Shown here one piece after another: positions 43,373 to 55,573 of a stretch of 64,000 nucleotides of DNA. A program made the translations under genes and the position numbers. This DNA is from Hericium rajendrae (taxonomy: Eukaryota; Basidiomycota; Agaricomycetes; Russulales; Hericiaceae), in the NCBI GenBank assembly GCA_033439255.1, contig CM065888.1, forward strand, positions 124,001 to 188,000, in the 5' to 3' direction. The first letter of the stretch is position 1, and each line of letters opens with the position of its first letter. The notes beneath the pieces were generated by a model. The model saw only the letters and a list, made by a program, of their open reading frames with translations. It was not told the DNA's origin and searched no databases.

Positions 43373-45965
43373 CGCAGAATGCATGCTTTCTTTTATCTGT
43401 GCTCATCCACGGAAATTGACTCCGACTGTGGTACAGATAAAGCACAAACAGGATACAGACAGTGATCAGGCTCTTATAAAGCCTTGATGCCGCTCTCGCA
43501 TGGTCGACGTCCGGCAATGCTCGAGCGATTGAGAAAAGGCCCCGGTTTATGACCATGCCAGCCGGCAGACCACTCGTAGCAGAGACTGATCGTAACGCGA
43601 CTTGACTCGTCACTGAAGGTGCAAACAAAGGGTCAGATAGCTCCAAGGCCACGAGGAAAGCTCACGCGAATAGGTTTAGCCACCAATACGCTATCGAATG
43701 CGAGCAGCCGCCCAATTCCCAGGTTCTTCTTCCACTTCTCCCAAGTTAGACTCCCTTCTGCGTCGCCGCCATTAAGCTGCCCCCGCGAGCTCTCCGGATT
43801 CCCATTCATTACACCGCCGCGCCGTTGCTACGCAGCGCCCGAGTCCCTGTGCCTTCTCGGGAAACATGAATCAGCTCCGCGGACAAATGGCTTTGTTCTC
43901 GACCTGGGAAGCATCAGGCTTATCAGCAGAGGGCGTTAGCAGAGCTGGCCATTTCTGGGGTGATTGTGAGGTGCAGTTGGAGGAAACGAGCGTCTTCCTA
44001 GGGCGAGCAGGCGTATCCAGCTTTCCTGGATTGGGTCTCTTCCAGAGTATCTTCGTCCTGCCCGCCGAGCACTCGCAGGCCCGTCCGCGGCCCTGCTGCC
44101 CTCCCTCCACATTAGGGCAACGTATAGCGGAGCTCGCGGCGCAGATGCCGAGCGCAAAACTATCAATCTGTGCGTATATCAGGTACTCTTGACCAGTGCA
44201 TGCTCTTCAGAAGTAAAGAAGTCTTCAAAACGGCATCTGCAAGTCCTTATTGAACACCAGTACTTCCCAGGTTTCAGGACGAATGGGTGTATGATGGATG
44301 GACGCGCTCTTCCCGCACCATCTATATGTTGATATCCTCCACGACAATCGTTCAGATAGTTTGCGGCAGGAGCACTTCAGTATAGAACTTGAGAAGGTCT
44401 GAAACTGGGCGCAGAATGCTCATGTCGGCAAGTACTTGGGGAGTCTCTGAGACCGGTGTCAGATCGCCGTGCTGGTCTGTAGCACGGAAATGTTGCGGAA
44501 GTCGGAAATCTGGCGGAAGTCGGGAACACCGGTCTGGTGCGAAGGGAGAAGCAGAAGGATGTATGGAACTACGGGAGAAGGGTGGCTTGGGACAGGCGAC
44601 AGCCTACGCCCTTATGCCGAACTGGAGATAAATAAGTGGAACCAATGACGTTCACACCAACCTTCGCCTTGTCGCCTTATCTGCGTCCAGAAATTGTGGT
44701 ACACGGCGAAGTTCCGGTCAAGAAGTCTTGACTGCCACACCATGGAATGATTGCCAGAAGAACGGCCGTCGGGCCTGCCAATGAACTAACTCTCGACCGC
44801 GTGCGCGCGAGGAGAGAACATCTGGTGTCATTGAAAGGGATAAGACCCTGAGATCATTGTGAATAGAGTATCCTTCGAACCATTGCCTCTGCTGGGAGCA
44901 TCGTGCTACGACAATACTGGGACCTTGTAGCAATCTAGTAAGTGCGGCCGCTGAATCTTGGTCTGAGGAAGGACAAAGAAGCTCATTCCCAGAGAGCGCT
45001 CCGTTTTCAGTTGTCCAAAGATGGGTCGAGGCCAATTGAAGCTCGTTGAGGTAGAGCAGCACAAAGTTGGCACGAAGATGGGCGACGCCCGAGGTCAAAA
45101 CGGCCCGCCTGTCCTATCAGCAACGTCAACAGGAGAAAAAGACATATGACTAGTCCGAAATAAGTTGGCGCTCTGCTTCCATATGACATCGCAGGGTTGT
45201 CTGTCTTCTAGGATACACTGGGCTGATAAGTGAATAGGGAAAATTGCAAGGATGTAATCTCGAAGGCGCCGCAGACGAGGATGCGGACCTTCTCTGCTCA
45301 AGGAGAAATAGTTTAGGCACAGAGGTACATACATACTCCTTGTGACTATTTTGAGCGAGCGCGGTCTGGCTCCAGCAGCGATTGTCGAAGGTAAGATGCA
45401 CAAAAGTCGTCGACTAAGTAAAACAATCTGGAATAGACTGCAAAGCACAGCCACCGTTCGTGTTTTCCCACGTTACTGCGGCCTTGACATCATCGTGCAT
45501 CGTGTGGAGTCAAGTACTGTGGACTCAATTTGGTGAAGCAAATATCGGTCCTTTATCCAATGCGGCGTCCTACTCTCACTGCTGGTAGTTCACTGCGTCG
45601 CAGTAGGCCGCTGCGTTCTCGCGAGAATGGATGCGGCCGCTACCAGTACGTTCACCATGCCAGCGGCGGAGTTTGACGGAAGACGCCTATCCTTTCAAGC
45701 AGATGGATGCTGCTGGTCTCAGCTGGTCTCCTATTCACGGAGCCGCTTTGCCTTCTAACGCTCTAGATCTATGTTTGCAGGCTCCGAGTCTCACGTTACC
45801 TCAGCTAAGAAGATGTCCAGGTCATCCGACGTTACGCAGGGGAACGCTCCACAAAGGCTCCTCCGTGACCGTCGAAATGTGTTGCGAGCTCTATAAAACG
45901 CAGTCCCTTGATTCGCCCTTCTCTGACTCCAGTCCTTCGAACGCATCGCTTCACACATTTTCGCA
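43373..45965. other. Spacer of duplication copy 1
   Basis: No gene supported. Its counterpart at 48,092-50,521 is co-linear apart from indels, but the open frames are not conserved between the two, which argues against coding. Confidence 0.5.
45892..45898 (+). promoter_or_regulatory. TATA box of MetE-like copy 1
   Basis: TATAAAA lies 74 bp before the ATG, inside CGAGCTCTATAAAACGCAG, which is kept identically before copy 2 at the same distance. Confidence 0.7.
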
Positions 45966-47745
45966 ATGCATCTCAATCCCCCTTTCCGTGCTGAACACAT
46001 TGGTTCATTCAAACGCCCCGCGACCCTTCTCCAGAAGAGAAAGGAACTTGACGATGGCATAATCACCGCTGAGGAGCTCTTACCTATTGAGAACAAGGCT
46101 ATCGACAACATAGTGAAGATGCAACGAGAGGTCGGTATCAAGTCCATTACGGATGGAGAGTTTAGGAGGTCAGGAATTATTTTTGTGTTCACATTGCTAT
46201 CCTGAGATGCGTCCAGACATATGTTCTACGATGGCGTGTTCGATAACCTGGAGGGCATGACTTACTTGCCTGACGGTTCGTCCCATCGCGTAGTTTGTCC
46301 GCTCTTCGCCTAATCCACTTTTCCGTTTTCCGCCAGTCCCTCCCCATATGTTGTCGGTTAGTACCCACATTACGCCCAGTGATCGAATTGGCTTCACGTG
46401 CTCACTTATGATACTGAAATAGTCGTACGCCCCTGACACCGCCGTGTTCAAAGACGCCTCCTTCAAGAAAGGAGCGGCATACATCTGCGAGGTGCGTTCT
46501 TGTGTTCCGCAGGTCTGACGTCGCTCTGACGCGTCCCCTACAGGGGAAAATTCGGCGCACGAAGCCCTTCTACAGGTCCCAATTTGAATATTTGAAGTCC
46601 ATCACGTCACCGGAGGTATGACGACCACGGATGCTGTATGATAACTCTTAGCCAACAATATCTCGCAGGAGCATGGGAATATCAAGATTACTGTGTGCGC
46701 GCCGGAGTGGTTCCATTTCCATCTTGGCCCTTATACTTACAACAAAGAAGTTTATCAGAATGACGGTAGGTTGCATACGATCTGTTCTCCATGTCATTAG
46801 CTCATTCGCAGTAGAGGAATATTTTGATGATGTCGCGAAGGCTTATCAGGAAGAGATCCAAGAGTTGTATGCCATCGGATGCCGTACGTGTTCGTTTTAC
46901 TTACCGCGAATGTCAAATTCTCACCGACACGACAATAGGCAATATCCAGTTCGACGATCCTCTTCTTGCATATCTCTGCGCGGAATCTACGATCAAGGGC
47001 ATGAATGAACAAGGAGTGGACCACGCGAAGCTTCTTGATCTCTACATCAAGGTCTATAACCAGTGCCTAGAAGGAAAGCCGGACGACTTTAATGTCGGGG
47101 TGCATCTTTGCCGAGGAAACTACAGGGTAGGTTTGATTATTCTTAAAAGAAAGAGTTTGATGGCCAACTCCGCATCAGGGCGGCATGCATTTCAGTGAGG
47201 GCGGATATGATCGTATTGCCGCTAAGCTCTTCAACGAGATAAAGATGGACTGCTACTACGTACGTTTTTTGACAGCGACACATCGTATATTTCTAATTAT
47301 ACCTGACCACAGCTGGAGTATGATACCAAGCGCGCAGGCACGTTCGAGCCTCTGCGGCACCTTCCGAGGGACAAGTCCGTCGTCCTTGGCCTGATCACTT
47401 CGAAGTTCCCTCAGGTGCGTATTGACCTCATCGGCGTCTATGATGTCCTGACCCTGGTCTGCAGCTGGAGGACATCGAGGAATTGAAGCAGCGCATAAAC
47501 GCAGCAGCGGAAACGATTGCGAATGGTGTGGAGCCGCGGTCGAAAGAGGAGGCATTGAACCAGTGCGTATCTGCATGCAGCCTCACGGCTTTAGACGGAT
47601 CCTCACAAACATGGCCAGGATCTGCATCTCGCCTCAATGCGGATTTGCATCTCATGCTGATGGTAACCCTGTCACTGAGGCCGACGTCGTGAAGAAGTTG
47701 TCGTTGGTTGTGAAGACCGCGAAGGAGGTTTGGTCGGATGCGTGA
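45966..47745 (+). CDS. UROD/MetE-like methyltransferase, copy 1
   Basis: Relative of the C-terminal half of cobalamin-independent methionine synthase. Start MHLNPPFRAEHIGSFKRP (the AEHIGS motif is typical). Eleven or so exons follow: HMFYDGVFDNLEGMTYLPD, SYAPDTAVFKDASFKKGA, EHGNIKITVCAPEWFHFHL, EEYFDDVAKAYQEEIQELY, NIQFDDPLLAYLCAEST, FNVGVHLCRGNYR, GGMHFSEGGYDRIAAKLF, LEYDTKRAGTFEPLRHLP, LEDIEELKQRI and ISPQCGFAS. The zinc site of MetE is kept: His and Cys in HLCRGN and the late Cys in PQCGF. All introns are short and keep the frame. The substrate is not certain: members of this stand-alone group need not use methyltetrahydrofolate. Copy 2 lies 4,556 bp downstream. Confidence 0.85.
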
Positions 47746-47969
47746 TCGGTTTCCGCCTTGAAAGCGTCAAAGGTCAGGTTCGGAGGTTATTTTGGATTGA
47801 TTACGGCGAGAACCATTTTGTACGATAACTCCTATGCGGATCTCACACTGATGAAAGATGGCCATTCTGTGTTGTACGAGTACGATAGTCCTGTGTATAG
47901 TATTTGTTACGATGATACAGTCAAAGTTTTCATAGTGCATAATGCATAAGCTGTCATAATGCATAAAAA

Positions 47970-48091
47970 GGGAGATGGTCAAGGTTATTAAGAGGGGGCT
48001 GAATATCGATGCCAACGAACCATTGAGGTGGTTTCTCCAGGAACAGGGGAAGGAAAGGAAGGTTTTTCGTCTATATTATAAGTTTCAATGA
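47970..48091 (+). pseudogene. 3' remnant of gene X
   Basis: Repeats the last 40 or so codons of gene X (KRGLNIDANEPLRWFLQEQG and RKVFRLYYKFQ) with its stop. There is no start, first exon or promoter. It was created by the tandem duplication, which cut the gene. Confidence 0.85.
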
Positions 48092-50521
48092 CGCAAAAAT
48101 GGACTTTCTTTCATCTGTCCTATCCACGGAATGTGACTCGGACTGCTGTGCAGATAGAGTACAAACATGATACAGATGGTGATCAGGCTCTCTCACCAAG
48201 TCTTGATGCCGCTTTCGCATGGTCGAGGTCACGCAACGCTCAAACGATTGAGAAAATGCCCTAGTTCATGGCTATACCAGCCGGCAAACCACTCGTAGCA
48301 GAAACTGCTCGTAACACGACTGACTCATCATTGCACCCCGCTGCCGGCCAGCTGTGCCTTTAACTTGAAGGTGCAGGCGAAGGGTAAGATGGCTCAAAGG
48401 CCGCGAGGAAAGCTTGTATGGACAGCTTTACCCGCCAACATGCTGTCTGATGCAAGCAGTCGCACAAGTCTCAGGTTCCTTATCCACTTCTCCCGAATTA
48501 GGCTCCCTTCTGCGTCGCCGCTATTCAGCTGCGTGCAAGCTCTCCGGATCCGCATTTATTCCTAGCTGCCGCACACTCGCTACGCAGCGCCCGAGTCTCT
48601 GTGCCTTCTCGGAGAACCATAGGTCAGTTCCGCGGGCAAGCGACTGTGTTCTCGGCCTGGCATGCATCAGCCTGCTGATCGGCAGAGGGCGTTTTCCAGA
48701 CGGAGCAGAGCTGGCTACGTGTGTGGTGCCGGGGTAAAATTGGAGGAATCAATTGTACTCCCACAGCAAGCAGGCGTATCCAGGTTTCCTGGGTGGGATC
48801 CTCGTCCAGAGCATGTCCGTCCAGAGCATGCCCGTCCCCGCCAGCCGAACGCTCATATGCCCACGCTGCTGCCTCTTATATTAGGATAGCATACAGCGAA
48901 GCTCGCGACGAAGGCGCCGAGTGTAATGCTGTTATGCTTGGCCAGATCATGCTCTTCGAAAGCAGAGAAGTAAGTCGTCAAACGGCCTCTGCAAGTCCTT
49001 GTTGAACATTGATACTTCCCAGGTCTTCAGAGCGAAGTGATAGACATACTATATTTGTATGCGCTTGTCCCGCACCATCTATACGTTGGTTTCCTCTACG
49101 CCGATCGTCCGGATAGTGTGCGGCAGGGGCACTTCAGTATGAAATTCGGGAAGGTCTGAAAATAGGCGCAGAATGCTCAGGTCGGCAGGTACTTGAGAAG
49201 AATCTGCCAAGTCTCTGAGAACAGTTCAGATTGTCATGCTTAAGGGCGATCGGAGTGTCTTAGTCTGTAGCACGGGAATGCGGCGAAAGCGAAATTTGCG
49301 AACATGCCGCTGGTGCGAAGGGAGGAGGACGGCTAGGGACGGGCGGCAGCCTACTCCCTTAAGCCGAACTAAAAGTAAATCAGTGGACCAATGATTTTCT
49401 CACCGGCCTTCGCTTGTCTTTTTGTATGCTTCCAGAAATTGTGGTATACAGTGTAGGGCGGGCGATGCCCGAGGTCAAAACGACCCGCCTGTCCTATCAG
49501 CAATGTCAACAGGAGCAAGAGACATATAAGTAGTCCGTGCTAATTTAACGCTCAGCTTTCATATGATACTTATCGCAAGGTTGTCTGACTTCTAGGTATG
49601 CGTTAGGCTGACAAGTGGATAGAAAAATTGCAAGGATGTAATCCCGAGGGGCGCCGTAAATGACCGTGCGGTCCTTCTCTGTTCAGGGAGAAATAGTTCA
49701 GGCAAAGAAGTACGTACATATTTCTTAAGACTGCTTTGCGAGGGCGGTCCGACTCCAACAGCGACGTCGAAGGTAAGGTGTACAAAAATCGAGCCGACTA
49801 CAACCAATCAGCCGGATTGGAATAGACCGTGAGCACAGCCACTTGGATCGTACACAGATCAACGCACCCCCCGCTCACTTTCCCACGTCACCGCGGCCTT
49901 GACTTCATCGTGCATCGTGTGGACTCAATTTGGTAAGGCACATATCGGTCCTTTTTCCAATCCGGCATCCTATTCTCACTGCAGGTAGTTAACTGCGTCA
50001 CAATGGGCCACTGCGCTCCGGCAAGAGTGGACACGGGCGTCATCAGTACGTTCACCATGCCGGCGGCATCTGACGGAGGCCTCATCCTTTCAAGCAGACG
50101 AATGCAGCTGGTCTCAGCTGGTCGTTCACGGGGCCGCATTACCATCTAGCGCTCTAGCCCTACCTTTGCAGGCTCTGAGTCTCACGTTACCTCAGCTAAG
50201 AAGATGTCCAGGTCATCCGACGTTACGCAGGGGAACATTCTACCAACAAAGGCTTTTCCGTCGCGGTAATGTTGTTGAGCACTGCGCACATGGCAGATAC
50301 CGGCTGTCGTTCTTCAATTCCGACTAATATGATCATCTTTTCCGTATCAGAAAGTATTTCCCACCTGACTTTAGCTGTGGGGATCGGATAAATATATTTC
50401 TCATTGTTTCCCCTCAAATACAGACCGTCGAGATGCGTCGCGAGCTCTATAAAACGCAGCCCCTTGATTCGCCCATCTCTGACACCAGTCCTTCAAAGGC
50501 GGCGCCCCACACGTTTTTGCG
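48092..50521. other. Spacer of duplication copy 2
   Basis: Co-linear with the copy 1 spacer; no conserved reading frame. It includes the 165 bp segment found only here, at about 50,260-50,425. Confidence 0.5.
50448..50454 (+). promoter_or_regulatory. TATA box of MetE-like copy 2
   Basis: TATAAAA at 74 bp before the ATG, as in copy 1. The sequence just upstream differs because of the copy-2-specific segment. Confidence 0.7.
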
Positions 50522-52310
50522 ATGCATCTTAACCCCCCCTTCCGTGCTGAACACATTGGCTCGTTGAAACGCCCTGTGGCCCTTCTCCAGAAGAGAAAGG
50601 AACTTGACGATGGCATAATCACCGCTGAGGAGCTCTTACCTATTGAGAACAAGGCTATTGACAACATAGTGAAAATGCAACGAGAGGTCGGTATCAAGTC
50701 CATTACGGATGGGGAGTTTAGGAGGTCAGGAATTGTTTTTGTGTTCACGTTACTATTCTGAGATGCGTCCAGACATATGTTCTACGATGGCGTGTTTGAC
50801 AATTTGGAGGGCATGACTTACTTGCCTGACGGTTCGTCCATTCGTGTAGTTTGTCTGCTCTTCGCCTAATCCACATTTCCGTTTTCCCTCAGTTCCTCTT
50901 CATATGTTCATGGTTAGTACGCGCGTTACGCCGACTGCCCATTGATCGAGTTAGCTTCACGTGTTCACTTATGATACTGAAATAGTCGTACGTCCCTGAC
51001 ACCGCTGCGTTCAAACACGCCTCCTTCAAGAAAGCGGCGTCATACATCTGCGAGGTGCGTTTTTGTTTTCCGCATTTCCGACATCACTCTGACGCATCCT
51101 CCACAGGGAAAACTTCGGCGCATGAAGCCCTTCTACAGGTCCCAATTTGAATATTTGAAGTCCATCACATCACCAGAGGTATGATGACCACGGATGCTGT
51201 ATGATACCTCTTAGCCAACAATATCTCGTAGGAGCATGGGAATATCAAGATCACTGTGTGCGCGCCGGAGTGGTTCCACCTCCGCCATGGCCCTTACGCT
51301 TACAACAAAGAGATTTACAAAAATGATGGTAGGTTGCGTGTGATCTGTTCTCCATCTCATCGGCTCATTCGTAGTAGAGGAATACTTTGACGATGTCGCA
51401 AAGGCTTACCAGGAAGAGATCCAGGAGTTGTATGCCATCGGGTGCCGTATGTTTCCGTGTAACTCGTCGCGAACATTTAATGACTCACCAACACGACAAT
51501 AGGCAATATTCAGTTTGACGACCCTCTCCTTGCGTATTTCTGCGCGGAATCTATGATCGAGGGCATGGATGAACAAGGGGTAGACCACGCGAAGCTTCTT
51601 GATCTCTACATCAAGGTCTATAACCAGTGCCTAGAAGGAAAGCCGGATGACTTCAATGTCGGGGTGCACCTTTGCCGAGGAAACTTCAGGGTAGGTTGGG
51701 TCACTCCTAAGAAGAAAGGCTTGATGACTAACTCCACATCAGGACGGTCTACATTTCAGTGAGGGTGGATATGATCGTATTGCCGCTAAGCTCTTCAACG
51801 AGATCAAGGCGGACTGTTACTACGTACGTTCTCTGACAGCGACGCATCGTACTTTTTTAATGCTACCTAACCACAGCTGGAGTATGATACCGAGCGCGCA
51901 GGCACGTTCGAGCCTCTGCGGCACCTCCCGAGGGACAAGTCCGTCGTCCTTGGCCTGATCACTTCGAAGTTCCCTCAGGTGCGTACTGACCGTTGCGGCG
52001 CCTATGATATTTTGACACTGGTCTGCAGCTGGAGGACATTGAGGAATTGAAGCAGCGCATCCACGCAGCAGCGGAAACGATCGCGAGTGGTGTGGAGCCG
52101 CGGTCGAAGGAAGAGGCGTTGAACCAGTGCGTATCTCCATGCAGCCTCACGCGCTTTAGACGGATCCTCACAAACATGGCCAGGATCTGCATCTCGCCTC
52201 AATGTGGATTTGCGTCTCATGCTGATGGTAACCCTGTCACTGAGGCCGACGTCGTGAAGAAGTTGTCGCTGGTTGTGAAGACCGCGAAGGAGGTTTGGTC
52301 GGATGCGTGA
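50522..52310 (+). CDS. UROD/MetE-like methyltransferase, copy 2
   Basis: Same exon layout as copy 1, and all the same motifs are kept: AEHIGSLKRPVALLQKRK, APEWFHLRHGPYAYNKEI, NVGVHLCRGNFR, LHFSEGGYDRIAAKLF and ISPQCGFAS. Zinc ligands His and Cys (HLCRGN) and Cys (PQCGF) are retained. Differences from copy 1 are mainly conservative (MIEGMDEQG for TIKGMNEQG, HASFKKAAS for DASFKKGAA). All splice sites are usable and the frame is open to WSDA, stop at 52,308-52,310. Both copies therefore look functional. The altered promoter of this copy could give it different expression. Confidence 0.85.
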
Positions 52311-52681
52311 TCGGTCTCCGTCTTGCATGTCTCAAAGATCAGGTTTGGAGGTTATCTTGGTTTGACTAGCCGCGTGAACCATGCTGTACGATAACTCCTA
52401 TACGTACCTCACACTGAAGATGGCCGTTCTGTGTTATACGAGTACGGTCCCATGTATTAGTTACGATAATACTAGTGTTTAGTCGAGGAGACAAACTGAC
52501 ATCTGATCGGCGCCATTCTGGCTCGGAGATTACATCATTTCGGGGTTCAGCTGTGCACGCGACTGAGGCCGAGCTGCCGAAAGGGAGATCCGCCGGATTC
52601 CGCGGCGGCCTGTTGCAGCATCCCGCTCATGCTCTCCGTCTCCATCATCCTCTGAATCGTACTTCAACGACGTTCTCCAAC

Positions 52682-55382
52682 ATGTTCAAGACCGCCGCGA
52701 CTAGGATCGCGCATAATTCAACGTTACCAGCTCTTGGTGGTAACAAAGATCTGAAACCATTGCAGGATCTCATCACCGCCGAGAAGGGCATCGTGCAATC
52801 GTATGTTTCTAGAGTAATTTATGGCATACGTCCTGAATACAATGTGTCCATTACAGCTTGGCGAAGTTGAGCGCAGATTTTGTCAAGGCTTCCGAAGCTT
52901 TGAGAGGTTGGGGCGTTGGCGAAGGCGATGACCTCGGGGTACGCGCCACATCAACATTATCTTTCCTCGCTTGCTGAATGCTGGGCCCTTGATAGGATAC
53001 CCTTAATGCATCTACACTTATCCTTTCCCATTTCTCTTCCGCCCTTCTCAAGTTCGCGTCCCATGAGCAGGCAATACGAGACCATATGAAGGCTGTGCGC
53101 TCTCGAGAGGAGAATCTGGACGCCCTGCGGCATCGCAAAAAGAGCATGATGTCCAAGGCCGATTCCGCTGAGAAGAAACTGAACAAGATGAGCCCGGAAC
53201 ACAAGAACCTGCATGCGCAGACAGAGTCTCTGAACAGGTTGCAAGACGAGATCAGACAGCTGGACTCGGAGATCATGACTGAAGAAGCGAGGCTGGGCGA
53301 CTTCAAGCGGTCGAGCACCAAGACGTGGATGACTCTGAAATTTGGTGGCCTTCAAGAGTGCTGCGAGAAGGGCGTCGTATGTGGTCACTTGTCGATCTGC
53401 GGCGGCCATTAATTGTCTCACAGATCGTGGGCGACGCTGGAAAAGTCATCATTGCCGAGATTCCGCAAGATGTGACTCTCCCTGGAGCTCCCCGCGCGTT
53501 CTACACTGGCCAGCCTCGAACAGACGCTGCCGTTCAGAATGCCCAGCGTGGTGTCGCAGACGTCGTCTTCAGTGCCACACCGCTGTTTGAGGGCTCTAAT
53601 CCGAGGCAGAGGTCCCGCGATTACACCAGTGACACTGGCTCGTATACTGAACCTAATACGTACCCGGAGTCTGGTTCGTTTGGCTCTCGTTTTATGGGCA
53701 TGGGAGTTGGGGGCGACACGGGAAGCATCAATTCGCAGATGAACCCCATGGTCAACGAGATGGGTGGTTTCGGCTCGCAGCCCGATCGCGAGGCCCCAGG
53801 TTCACGGAGATACTCGCAACTGCAGTTGAGTCCACCGGCCCCGTACGGTGGCGAGCCAACGATGGTTTTGCAGGCACACGACACACAGGGAGGTGGGCAC
53901 TTTGCTACGTTTCCTGTTAAAGGCTCAGGACCTACCCATTTATCCAACGCTATTTCAAAAGATGCAAGCTTCTCGAGCGAAGTCGCAAGTGCGCTGGGGC
54001 AGAGCTCGGGTGCCAATGACCCAATGTCTCAGACACCACAAATCCCCTATGACGAGCCTGCACCAAAATACGAACCCGTTGCGAAGTCGGACTCGGTCTT
54101 GCCTGTTTCGGGGATTCCGGTTAATCCTGAAGGAGCGATGGCAAACGATGAAAACCAGAACGGAGAGGAAGACAGTCAATTACCATGGGCCGACTCGTCT
54201 GAGAACCCATGGTCGGGACCACCTCACAATGAGAGACGAGTGAGGTTTGGATCTCGGCCTGTGGAAATTGGAGCACGGCCCTTGACTGTTGTCAATGACG
54301 AGCCTCCCCGCACGAGCGAGGACAGCAGTGAGTCACGCTCCCCAAACCCCGATTTTTTTTTCACTCATTGTCTAATAGCCTCGATGCAGAGGCAGTCCTC
54401 CCCGCCAAAGTCTTCACCTAACCGTCAGTCGTCACCGCCCCCGCCGGAGTCGGATCCGGATGATGAGCGCGCCCTCAACGCAGCTGCAGCACGAGAAGTT
54501 TCTAGGGAGTTGGACTCTCTTCACTTCAACTCGTTTGGGTCTCCCCCACCTCCCCCACCTCCTGTGGTCTCCCCTACTCTTGCTCCTCTTACGATCCCTC
54601 CGGTTTCGGATGAGCCATCTTCGCCTCGAAACAGCGTTAGCTCTCCGCAGCCCATCTCTCCCTACACGCGGGAACGAGAGCGTGATTCAACTTCAAATTC
54701 GAGTCTCCGCAGTCCTGCGGAGAAACTTTCTCCTCGGCTTCCGGATGCTTCTCCTCAAATGCCAGCGTCTAGAGGACGATCGCCTTCGCAGCCGCTCCCA
54801 GTCCCTCCGTCGATTGCCCTTTCGCCGTCGGTGACCCCGCCCAAACTCCCATATGCGCCCACACCCTACCGGACACCGCAAGAGTCGCCATCGCTCGGCG
54901 TAGGATTGTCTTCAACGATGTCTCCGCCTCCCAGCATCATCGGCTCATCTCCAGTCATGTCGCCAACAGCGTCGCACTCGAGCACATCTGTCAACGTGCC
55001 TCCTCCGGGCGGCGTACGCACCATTTCTGCTGCTGCATTCCGCCGCCCTGTGAACCGCCTAGCATCCGACGGAAGCATAAGCGGAATGGCGAACGTTGCT
55101 GACACGAGCCCCTTGGCTCTCAAGAAACGCGGTCTCCCCAGCTCGCCGTATGCGACGCGAGGGTCGGGGTCAATTGGTGGGGGGTCAATTAGCGCAAACT
55201 CGCCCGCACCGCCGAGGTCCCATATTCCCCCGCCGCCGCCGCCGCCGCCTGGTGCCCAGCCGGCGCGAGGCACGGCTTCGCCTGGACTAGGAGATGACGA
55301 TCAGTTTGACTACATCTCCGCGTATGTCAATTCCGAGTCGACCGACGACGGTGGACAGAGGCGTTCGGAGGGTCTGCGATGA
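52682..55382 (+). CDS. PIL1: Eisosome core protein, Pil1/Lsp1 family, long C-terminus
   Basis: A BAR-domain protein that shapes plasma-membrane furrows (eisosomes/MCC). Start MFKTAATRIAHNSTLPALGG. Exons then give the BAR core: DLITAEKGIVQS, LAKLSADFVKASEALRGW, TLILSHFSSALLKFASHE, KAVRSREENLDALRHRKKS, LNRLQDEIRQLDSEIMTEE and TLKFGGLQECCEKGV, then IVGDAGKVIIAEIPQDVTL. Four introns keep the frame; a further one at about 54,330-54,390 is likely, although the frame stays open through it. After the core comes an extension of about 570 residues, Pro/Ser-rich and probably phosphorylated, with PPPPPP runs and a final DDQFDYISAYVNSEST. Yeast Pil1 is only about 340 residues, so the tail is a fungal-lineage extension. 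LSP1 is an equivalent name. Confidence 0.9.
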
Positions 55383-55573
55383 TGAAGCATGTACGTATAA
55401 TGGCCGCATGTATGTAGCAGAATGACCCAAAGGGTCTTCAGGATGAGAAGTTTTAATAGTAATTATGTTCTCGGCACGTCTGTACTTTCCGTGTAATGTT
55501 CTCCGGACGATGTTTGTTCGAAAAACATATATCATTTCTCCACCGTGTATCGTACAATGACGCTTTCTCCGCG

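Larger units (their letters stand above)
43251..47935. repeat. Tandem duplication, copy 1
   Basis: Begins at GGGAGATGGTCGAGATCATT in the end of gene X and runs through a 2.6 kb spacer and the first UROD/MetE-like gene to just past its stop. It matches 47,970-52,480 along its length, in the same orientation, with many substitutions. A stretch of about 370 bp (about 44,705-45,080) is present only in this copy. Confidence 0.88.
47970..52480. repeat. Tandem duplication, copy 2
   Basis: Starts inside the last 40 codons of gene X and ends near 52,480, about 170 bp after the second MetE-like stop. Relative to copy 1 it lacks about 370 bp in the spacer and has an extra segment of about 165 bp (about 50,260-50,425) just upstream of the TATA box. 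Junctions show no obvious mobile element. Confidence 0.88.

Noticed and set aside
43619-44192. Open frames in the duplication spacer as a gene
   Set aside because: The co-linear spacer of the other copy does not keep these frames.
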